DNA from: Methylophilaceae bacterium UBA5127
GTDB taxonomy: Bacteria; Pseudomonadota; Gammaproteobacteria; Burkholderiales; Methylophilaceae
DNA length: 5,031 nt
Assembly: GCA_002414145.1 (NCBI GenBank)
Contig: DHYP01000055.1
Location: forward strand, 30,783 to 35,813
Direction of reading: 5' to 3'
The stretch's first letter is position 1, and the number at the start of each line of letters is the position of its first letter. The notes under the pieces are model-generated. The model was given only the letters and a program-made list of their open reading frames with translations. It made no database searches and was not told the DNA's origin. The position numbers and the translations under genes are program-made. This document shows, piece by piece, positions 1 to 5,031 of this stretch.

Positions 1-107
1 ACTTCTTGCAGACAAATGACATCTGGCTGCACTTTTTCCAGCCATGTATAAAAGCCTTTATTGGCTGCGGAACGGATTCCGTTAAGATTCAACGTTATAA
101 TGCGCAT
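1..107 (-). CDS. xth: Exodeoxyribonuclease III, N-terminal part (cut by window edge)
   Basis: The minus strand reads from an ATG at 107-105 to the left edge, giving 35 full codons and two further bases. The peptide begins MRIITLNLNGIRSA and ends PDVICLQE. This matches the start of the ExoIII/AP-endonuclease family: the first beta strand carries the conserved Asn (N7) of NxNGxR, and the ICLQE segment supplies the metal-binding Glu (E35 here, equivalent to E34 of E. coli ExoIII). Family members are Mg-dependent enzymes with 3'-5' exonuclease and AP-endonuclease activity, acting in cytoplasmic base-excision repair. About 220 further residues should lie outside the window. The start is preceded by a purine-rich AAAGAAAG, a weak ribosome binding site. 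The gene diverges from pyrE with 23 bp between start codons. The family call is strong; the exact subtype (XthA, ExoA) cannot be settled from the N-terminus. Confidence 0.93.
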   Translation of the reverse strand, partial: MRIITLNLNGIRSAANKGFYTWLEKVQPDVICLQE

Positions 108-110
108 TAT
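97..110. promoter_or_regulatory. 14-bp perfect palindrome containing a -10-like TATAAT for pyrE
   Basis: ATAATGCGCATTAT is its own reverse complement and covers the xth start codon (105-107). On the plus strand, bases 96-101 spell the consensus -10 hexamer TATAAT. A transcript from it would start near 108 and give pyrE a leader of about 22 nt. No -35 hexamer resembling TTGACA lies 15-19 bp upstream. The promoter is therefore only a candidate, and the palindrome may partly reflect the Met-Arg-Ile-Ile coding of xth. Confidence 0.3.
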
Positions 111-130
111 TTACTTTCTTTAATATAACC

Positions 131-784
131 ATGAGTGATCTAAGCCAAGAGTTTATAGAATTTTCTATCAAAATGCAGGTGTTAAAATTTGGGGAGTTCA
201 AAACCAAAGCGGGACGCCTAAGCCCTTACTTCTTTAATGCTGGCTTGTTTAACGATGGAGAAAGCCTGCTAAAACTTGGAGAATTTTACGCAAAAAGCAT
301 TCAGCAATCAGGCATTCAATTTGATATGCTGTTTGGACCAGCCTACAAAGGCATTCCCTTGGTCTGTGCAATCAGCATTGCATTTGCTAGGCAAGGCATC
401 AATTACCCCTATGCCTATAACCGCAAAGAAGCTAAAGACCATGGCGAAGGCGGTACGTTGGTTGGCACACCTCTGTTTGGTAAAGTATTGATTGTTGATG
501 ATGTTATTTCAGCAGGCACCTCTATTCGAGAATCCGTTGATTTAATTAAACAAAATGGCGCTACGCCTTGTGGAGTCAGCTTAGCGCTGGATCGTCAAGA
601 AAAAGGACAAACAGCACTTTCTGCGGTACAAGAAGTAGAAACGCATTACCATATTCCTGTATCCAGCATCGCCAAACTGAGTGATTTATTTAAGTTTTTA
701 GAAAACAATCAAGATTTGGCACAACACTTGCATAACGTTGTGCACTACCGACAACTTTACTGTACTTTTGAAAATAATGAATAA
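131..784 (+). CDS. pyrE: Orotate phosphoribosyltransferase
   Basis: The 217-residue product transfers ribose 5-phosphate from PRPP to orotate, forming OMP in the fifth step of de novo pyrimidine synthesis. It is a cytoplasmic type I phosphoribosyltransferase, active as a dimer. The sequence aligns along its whole length with enterobacterial PyrE (about 213 aa). Visible landmarks are FGEFKTKAGRLSPYFFNAG at 20-38 with Lys26 at the substrate site, FGPAYKGIP at 68-76, the mobile catalytic loop NRKEAKDHGEGG at 97-108, and the PRPP-binding motif VLIVDDVISAGTS at 119-131 with the Asp123-Asp124 pair. The ATG at 131 fits the family start. The 23 nt before it contain no G, so there is no Shine-Dalgarno sequence. 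No attenuator hairpin is visible upstream. The 3' end overlaps the next gene by 8 nt, indicating co-transcription and probable translational coupling. Confidence 0.98.
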   Translation: MSDLSQEFIEFSIKMQVLKFGEFKTKAGRLSPYFFNAGLFNDGESLLKLGEFYAKSIQQSGIQFDMLFGPAYKGIPLVCAISIAFARQGINYPYAYNRKEAKDHGEGGTLVGTPLFGKVLIVDDVISAGTSIRESVDLIKQNGATPCGVSLALDRQEKGQTALSAVQEVETHYHIPVSSIAKLSDLFKFLENNQDLAQHLHNVVHYRQLYCTFENNE

Positions 785-1394
785 ATTCAGCCTCTCCATT
801 TTTTCTATTCTCGTACTATGTTCATACATCGGCGCTTATGCGGCAGATGGCAAAATTGTAAAATGGGTTGATAAAGACGGTGTCACACACTATGGTGACA
901 AGCCGCCGATGCCGGACACCGCAAGCAAAGCCAGCATGCTGAACAAGCAAGGGATGACAGTTAAAAAAATTGAGCCAGCTCAACATAACCCAGAGGCAGA
1001 CAAAGTAGCCGCAGAACAAGCCAGACGTGATGCCGCCTTACTCGCCACCTATTCTACAGCTGAGGAAATCGACTTTGCGAGCGCCCGTAATACCAAAATT
1101 GATGAGCTTGCCGTAGAAAGTTTAAGCCTGCAATTAGAAAACCAACGCAAATCATTGGCTCAAACCAATGAAAAAATTGCTGGCTTTATTAAAAAGAAAA
1201 AGACACCACCTGATACATTAGTAGAGGATAAGCAAAAAAGCATGGCTGACATTGCAAGTACCGAACAGCAAATCGCGCAGAGAAAAAAGAATATTGAAGC
1301 CACACGCTTACGCTATAGCGAAGACAAAGCACACTTTATCGCACTCAAAACACGTAGTGATGCCGATCAACATACACAGTTGAATAGTAAATAA
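777..1394 (+). CDS. Secreted DUF4124 domain protein with coiled-coil tail
   Basis: The predicted product is 205 residues of unknown function. Residues 1-22 look like a Sec signal peptide: MNK, a hydrophobic core (FSLSIFSILVLCSYIG), and an AYA|AD type I cleavage site. Cys15 is preceded by Leu, so it does not fit a lipobox. The mature N-terminus carries a DUF4124 module at about 24-45, KIVKWVDKDGVTHYGDKPP, a short beta segment common in proteobacterial envelope proteins. The segment LLATYSTAEEIDFASARN (88-105) is a pattern I recall from betaproteobacterial members. Residues 105-195 are charged, Lys/Glu/Gln-rich and probably coiled-coil, with a KKKKK run at 139-143. I chose the ATG at 777 over an upstream TTG at 738 because it begins directly with the signal peptide. 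The start overlaps the pyrE stop (ATGAATAA) and lacks a clear ribosome binding site, suggesting coupling to pyrE. It is probably periplasmic; no specific role can be assigned. Confidence 0.88.
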   Translation: MNKFSLSIFSILVLCSYIGAYAADGKIVKWVDKDGVTHYGDKPPMPDTASKASMLNKQGMTVKKIEPAQHNPEADKVAAEQARRDAALLATYSTAEEIDFASARNTKIDELAVESLSLQLENQRKSLAQTNEKIAGFIKKKKTPPDTLVEDKQKSMADIASTEQQIAQRKKNIEATRLRYSEDKAHFIALKTRSDADQHTQLNSK

Positions 1395-1398
1395 CGGT

Positions 1399-2847
1399 TT
1401 AACCTAGCAGTTTTTTCTTTAACAAATCATTCACTTGGGCTGGATTGGCCTTGCCTTTGGAGGCCTTCATACATTGACCAACCAATGCATTAAAGGCTTT
1501 TTCTTTACCTGCTTTAAACTCTTCCACCATGGCTTGGTTTTGTGCCAATACTTCGTTAATAATCGCTTCAATCGCGCCAGTGTCGGATACTTGTTTAAGA
1601 CCTTTTGCTTCGATAATGGCATCCACTTCGCCTTCACCAGCCCAAAGGGCTTCGAACACTTGTTTGGCAGCATTGTTTGAAATTGTGTTATCTGCTATGC
1701 GTTTGAGCAGCTGTGCTAACTGTACGGCTGATAGTGGACTTTCAGAAATTAGCTTATCTTCTGCGTTGAGCTTGGCAGAAAATGCCCCCATCACCCAATT
1801 AGCGGCTTGTTTTGCATCTGCACCTGCGTTAACTGTGGCTACAAAATAATCGGCTAAAGCTTTGGAGGAAGTAAGTGTACTCGCATCATAGCTAGAGAGT
1901 TGATAGTCAGTTATAAAACGCGTTTGCAAAGCTTGAGGCAACTCAGGCAATAAAGCGCTCACGCGCGCTTTATCTTCTTCACGGATCACTAAAGGCAACA
2001 AGTCGGGGTCTGGGAAGTAACGGTAATCGTTGGCTTCTTCTTTGCTACGCATAGCGCGCGTTTCACCAGTATCTGGATTAAACAGCACCGTAGCTTGCTG
2101 AATTTTTCCACCGTCTTCCAATGTTTCAATTTGCCATTGGGTTTCATACTCGATGGCTTGTTGCATAAATTTAAATGAGTTGAGGTTTTTAATCTCACGG
2201 CGTGTACCGAGCTTATCTGAGCCTTTTGGACGCACCGACACGTTCACGTCACATCTAAAGCTACCTTCTTGCATATTGCCATCGCAAATGCCTATCCACT
2301 GCACTAACTCGTGTAATTTTTTAGCATAAGCCACGGCCTCTGCCGCGCTACGCATATCGGGCTCAGTCACGATTTCCAATAACGGCGTACCTGCACGGTT
2401 GAGATCAATGCCTGACATACCTTCCACAGCGCCGTGTACCGATTTACCCGCATCTTCTTCTAAGTGCGCACGGGTGATGTTAATGGTTTTCTCGTAAGCT
2501 TCAGTATTCTTGCTGGCCGGCACTTGAATCGTTAATTTGCCTTTACCTACGACTGGCAATTCGTATTGACTGATTTGATAGCCCTTGGGTAAATCAGGGT
2601 AAAAATAATTTTTACGTGCAAAGACGCTACGCGGTGCAATCTCTGCCTCAATCGCCAAGCCAAATTTAATCGCACATTCCACGGCTTGTTTATTCAATAC
2701 AGGCAACACACCTGGCAAGGCGATGCTCACTTCACACGCTTGCGTGTTAGGTTCTGCACCGTAAGTGGTTGATGCACCACTAAAAATTTTAGTATTGGTT
2801 TTTAATTGTGTATGGGTTTCTAACCCGATCACGACTTCCCACTGCAT
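1399..2847 (-). CDS. gatB: Asp-tRNA(Asn)/Glu-tRNA(Gln) amidotransferase subunit B
   Basis: GatB (482 aa) is the tRNA-binding and kinase subunit of the GatCAB transamidosome. It uses ATP to activate the mischarged Glu-tRNA(Gln) or Asp-tRNA(Asn) side chain before amidation with ammonia from GatA. The cradle domain shows IGLETHTQL (7-15), [20 protein letters not shown] (79-98), HLEEDAGK (128-135), [17 protein letters not shown] (148-164), [17 protein letters not shown] (190-206) and [20 protein letters not shown] (216-235). [18 protein letters not shown] (266-283) precedes the helical region, and a YqeY-like tail ends in [15 protein letters not shown]. The length is normal for the family. The start lies 3 nt after the gatA stop. 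A strong GGAG (2857-2854) provided by the last codons of gatA sits 6 nt before the ATG. This is the last gene of gatCAB and converges on the DUF4124 gene with a 4-bp gap. Confidence 0.98.
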   Translation of the reverse strand: MQWEVVIGLETHTQLKTNTKIFSGASTTYGAEPNTQACEVSIALPGVLPVLNKQAVECAIKFGLAIEAEIAPRSVFARKNYFYPDLPKGYQISQYELPVVGKGKLTIQVPASKNTEAYEKTINITRAHLEEDAGKSVHGAVEGMSGIDLNRAGTPLLEIVTEPDMRSAAEAVAYAKKLHELVQWIGICDGNMQEGSFRCDVNVSVRPKGSDKLGTRREIKNLNSFKFMQQAIEYETQWQIETLEDGGKIQQATVLFNPDTGETRAMRSKEEANDYRYFPDPDLLPLVIREEDKARVSALLPELPQALQTRFITDYQLSSYDASTLTSSKALADYFVATVNAGADAKQAANWVMGAFSAKLNAEDKLISESPLSAVQLAQLLKRIADNTISNNAAKQVFEALWAGEGEVDAIIEAKGLKQVSDTGAIEAIINEVLAQNQAMVEEFKAGKEKAFNALVGQCMKASKGKANPAQVNDLLKKKLLG

Positions 2848-2850
2848 GAT

Positions 2851-4320
2851 TTACTCCAAACCTGCTGGCATACGTGTATGCCAATCTGTCACTTGTTGAT
2901 ACGCATGCGCAACATCTAACATGCGCGCTTCATCAAAATAATTGCCCATCAGCTGTAAACCGACAGGAAGACCGTTGCTGAACCCTGCGGGAATACTCAT
3001 CCCCGGCAAGCCCGCCAAGTTGGTGGCAATAGTGTAGACGTCTTGCAAGTACATGGCGACGGGGTCATCGGCTTTTTCCCCTGCTTTAAATGCCGTTGAA
3101 GGCGCGGTTGGCCCCATAATCACATCGCATTGTTTAAACGCTTCAGTAAAGTCTTGTGCGATTAAGCGGCGAATTTGTTGCGCTTTGAGATAGTAGGCAT
3201 CGTAATAGCCTGCGCTCAGCACATAAGTGCCTATCAAAATACGGCGTTTGACTTCGGCACCAAAGCCTTCAGCACGCGACTTCATGTACATATCCATCAA
3301 GTCATCATATTCCTCAGTGCGGTAACCGTAACGCACACCATCATAACGTGACAGGTTAGAGCTAGCCTCGGCAGGCGCAAGTACGTAATACACGGGAATC
3401 GACAATTGCGTGTTAGGCAATGAAATATCGACGATGGTCGCGCCGAGCTTTTTGTACTCCGCTATCGCGTCTTGCACTACTTTTGCTACGCCTGCGTCTA
3501 AACCTTCAGCAAAGTATTCTTTTGGTAAGCCAATGCGCAAGCCTTTGAGTGGTTGCTCGCCTGTCATATTGGCTAGACCGCGCGCGTAGTCTTCTTTAGG
3601 ACGATCTAAACTGGTGGAATCTCTTTCATCAAAGCCAGCCATCACGTTCATCATGAGGGCGCAATCTTCAGCGGATTTTGCCATAGGCCCTGCTTGGTCG
3701 AGTGATGAGGCAAAAGCAATCATGCCGTAACGTGAAACCAAGCCATAAGTCGGTTTTAAGCCAGTAAAGCCACACAAGCTAGCAGGCTGACGTATCGAAC
3801 CGCCTGTGTCTGTACCAGTAGCCGCAGCACATAAGCGCGCTGCTACTGCCGCCGCTGAGCCACCTGAGCTACCACCAGGTACGCGGTCGAAATCCCAAGG
3901 GTTTTTGACACCGCCAAAATAACTGGTCTCATTAGAAGAGCCCATGGCAAACTCATCCATATTAGTTTTACCCAAGTTAACGGCGCCGACAGCATCAAAC
4001 TGCGTGATGACGTGCGCATCATAGGGTGCTGTAAAGTTCGCCAGCATTTTAGAACCACATGTCGTTTTCCAACCCTTAGCACAAAAAATATCCTTTTGCG
4101 CAAAAGGGATGCCAGTCAGTGGCGCGATGTTTCCTGTAGCAATGCGCGCATCTGCCGCTTGTGCCTGTGCCATGGTGATGGTTTCATCCAGTGCAATATA
4201 CGCATTAATGTCAGGATTATGTTGAGTAATACGCTTTAGAAAAGCTTGCGTGAGTTCGACACTCGAAATTTGTTTGCTCGCCAACATTTGGCCTAGCTGT
4301 TTCAGGCTGTGATTAATCAT
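2851..4320 (-). CDS. gatA: Asp-tRNA(Asn)/Glu-tRNA(Gln) amidotransferase subunit A
   Basis: GatA (489 aa) is the glutaminase subunit. It hydrolyses glutamine and passes ammonia through the complex to GatB. It belongs to the amidase signature family, and the Ser-cisSer-Lys triad can be placed at Lys76 (in PFAQKDIF), Ser151 (in [12 protein letters not shown]) and nucleophile Ser175 (in [12 protein letters not shown]). The 75- and 24-residue spacings match those of characterised GatA. Other family signatures are [20 protein letters not shown] (117-136) and, near the C-terminus, [14 protein letters not shown] followed by LPVGLQLMG. The length is normal and the reading frame intact. The start MINHSLKQL agrees with betaproteobacterial homologues. 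The 14-nt spacer after gatC reads CTACCTACAACTTT on the coding strand, with no G and no Shine-Dalgarno sequence, so initiation probably depends on coupling to gatC or on an unstructured start region. Confidence 0.98.
   Translation of the reverse strand: MINHSLKQLGQMLASKQISSVELTQAFLKRITQHNPDINAYIALDETITMAQAQAADARIATGNIAPLTGIPFAQKDIFCAKGWKTTCGSKMLANFTAPYDAHVITQFDAVGAVNLGKTNMDEFAMGSSNETSYFGGVKNPWDFDRVPGGSSGGSAAAVAARLCAAATGTDTGGSIRQPASLCGFTGLKPTYGLVSRYGMIAFASSLDQAGPMAKSAEDCALMMNVMAGFDERDSTSLDRPKEDYARGLANMTGEQPLKGLRIGLPKEYFAEGLDAGVAKVVQDAIAEYKKLGATIVDISLPNTQLSIPVYYVLAPAEASSNLSRYDGVRYGYRTEEYDDLMDMYMKSRAEGFGAEVKRRILIGTYVLSAGYYDAYYLKAQQIRRLIAQDFTEAFKQCDVIMGPTAPSTAFKAGEKADDPVAMYLQDVYTIATNLAGLPGMSIPAGFSNGLPVGLQLMGNYFDEARMLDVAHAYQQVTDWHTRMPAGLE
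2854..2857 (-). promoter_or_regulatory. Shine-Dalgarno site for gatB inside the gatA 3' end
   Basis: On the minus strand GGAG spans the end of the penultimate and the last sense codons of gatA (TTG GAG TAA), 6 nt before the gatB ATG. It fixes the gatB start at 2847 and makes translational coupling with gatA likely. Confidence 0.75.
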
Positions 4321-4334
4321 AAAGTTGTAGGTAG

Positions 4335-4622
4335 TTATTCGATGACTTTGGGAACGAGATACAAACCACTGTCAGTCAGAGGCGCAATCGCTTGGAAGGT
4401 TTCACGCTGATTGATCTGTGTGACCACATCTTCTCGCAAACGCTGCTCAAGCTCTTGCGAATGCGACATGGGCACAATACCAGTCGTATCCACTGCTTGC
4501 ATTTGTTCAATCAAGCCCAGAATGCCAGAAAGCTTGGTAAGTGTAGAAGCAGCCTCTTGCTCATTGATTTCTATGCGCGCCAAATAAGCAATGCGCTTAA
4601 TGTCTTCCGTTGTCAGTGCCAT
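4335..4622 (-). CDS. gatC: Asp-tRNA(Asn)/Glu-tRNA(Gln) amidotransferase subunit C
   Basis: GatC (95 aa) is the small non-catalytic subunit that wraps around GatA and GatB and stabilises the heterotrimer. Family features seen are the N-terminal helix [17 protein letters not shown] (3-19), [11 protein letters not shown] (44-54), LREDVV (62-67), and the C-terminal YLVPKVIE (88-95). The length is the usual one. I chose the ATG at 4622 because MALTTEDI is the standard beginning; reading from an upstream TTG at 4652 would add ten non-homologous residues. The ribosome binding site is weak (AGAAATGA region, no GGAG core). It is the first gene of gatCAB, 14 nt before gatA, and diverges from mreB across 134 bp. 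Because GatCAB genes are often the only route to Gln- or Asn-tRNA, the operon is probably constitutive and essential. Which tRNA it serves here depends on whether GlnRS or AsnRS occurs elsewhere in the genome. Confidence 0.97.
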   Translation of the reverse strand: MALTTEDIKRIAYLARIEINEQEAASTLTKLSGILGLIEQMQAVDTTGIVPMSHSQELEQRLREDVVTQINQRETFQAIAPLTDSGLYLVPKVIE

Positions 4623-4661
4623 GAATTCATTTCTATCATTTGTTTGTAACAATATATAATT

Positions 4662-4680
4662 ACATCTTAATTTTAGATGT
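4662..4680. repeat. 19-bp imperfect inverted repeat in the gatC/mreB intergenic region
   Basis: ACATCT and AGATGT form perfect 6-bp arms around a 7-base AT centre, and two of the three inner base pairs also match, so eight of nine positions are symmetrical. It lies just downstream of both the minus-strand -10 (4691-4696) and the plus-strand TATAAT (4655-4660). It could be a regulator operator or a weak leader hairpin for gatC. It has no GC-rich stem or U-tract, so it is not an intrinsic terminator. Confidence 0.4.
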
Positions 4681-4690
4681 GATTTACGTT

Positions 4691-4696
4691 ATTATA
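4691..4696 (-). promoter_or_regulatory. Candidate -10 element for gatCAB
   Basis: The minus strand reads AAGGTATAATAACG, a full consensus -10 hexamer. Transcription would begin near 4684. The -35 window 16-18 bp upstream (AAAGAT region) is poor, so either an activator or a weak promoter would be needed. Confidence 0.4.
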
Positions 4697-4746
4697 CCTT
4701 GATTTCAATTCGCATCTTTAAGCGACGATAGTAAATCTTCATAATC

Positions 4747-4750
4747 AGGA
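4747..4750 (+). promoter_or_regulatory. Shine-Dalgarno site for mreB
   Basis: AGGA followed by six bases and the ATG at 4757 is a well-spaced ribosome binding site, and it supports this ATG as the mreB start. Confidence 0.75.
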
Positions 4751-4753
4751 TAA

Positions 4754-5031
<278 letters not shown>

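Noticed and set aside
124..129. TATAAC as a -10 element just before pyrE
   Set aside because: It would start transcription near 136, inside the pyrE reading frame, after the family-consistent start codon.
738..776. TTG-initiated N-terminal extension of the DUF4124 gene (13 extra residues)
   Set aside because: It would place a hydrophilic stretch before a clean signal peptide that begins with MNK at 777, and the TTG has no ribosome binding site.
1447..1465. Possible terminator hairpin with GCCT-TTGG-AGGC inside the gatB 3' end
   Set aside because: The stem is only 4 bp, has no T-tract on either strand, and lies within conserved gatB coding sequence.
3843..4103. Open frames overlapping gatA and gatB on both strands, this being the longest antiparallel-style example inside gatA
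   Set aside because: They are frame shadows of strongly conserved genes, resemble no protein family I recognise and have no ribosome binding sites.
4623..4628. GAATTC within the palindrome ATGAATTCAT at the gatC start
   Set aside because: A 10-bp palindrome is expected by chance at this scale and half of it is set by the ATG start codon; no further evidence of a site.
4623..4652. TTG-initiated extension of gatC
   Set aside because: The ATG at 4622 gives the standard 95-residue GatC beginning MALTTEDI; the extra residues match no family feature.
4711..4724. CGC...GCG hairpin upstream of mreB
   Set aside because: Only three strong base pairs flank an AT loop, with no terminator or riboswitch-like structure around it.

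Overview
The window is a compact, ordinary stretch of bacterial chromosome holding seven protein-coding genes, two of them cut by the window edges. The gene set and order point to a betaproteobacterium: xth, pyrE, a DUF4124 envelope protein, then gatCAB diverging from mreB. The moderately AT-rich sequence and protein details would suit Nitrosomonadales/Methylophilaceae-like organisms. This placement comes from remembered gene order and protein similarity, not from a search. I see no mobile elements, tRNAs, rRNAs, CRISPR repeats or foreign-looking segments.

Layout. Positions 1-107 (minus) hold the 5' end of an exodeoxyribonuclease III gene. It diverges across only 23 bp from pyrE (131-784, plus), encoding orotate phosphoribosyltransferase. 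The next plus-strand gene (777-1394) overlaps the pyrE end by 8 nt and encodes a small secreted DUF4124 coiled-coil protein. It converges on gatB with a 4-bp gap. The tRNA-dependent amidotransferase operon gatC-gatA-gatB runs on the minus strand from 4622 down to 1399 with very short spacers. A 134-bp AT-rich divergent intergenic region (4623-4756) separates gatC from mreB (4757 to beyond 5031, plus).

Functions. GatC, GatA and GatB form one heterotrimer that makes Gln-tRNA(Gln) and/or Asn-tRNA(Asn) from misacylated precursors. PyrE makes OMP for pyrimidine nucleotides, Xth works in base-excision repair, and MreB organises lateral cell-wall growth. They are housekeeping neighbours rather than one pathway.

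I found no previously undescribed system. The observations worth a second look are modest and regulatory: several starts without a Shine-Dalgarno sequence (two with G-free leaders), an inverted repeat between facing -10-like hexamers upstream of gatC/mreB, two small palindromes at the xth/pyrE divergent start region, and a convergent gene pair with no visible terminator.
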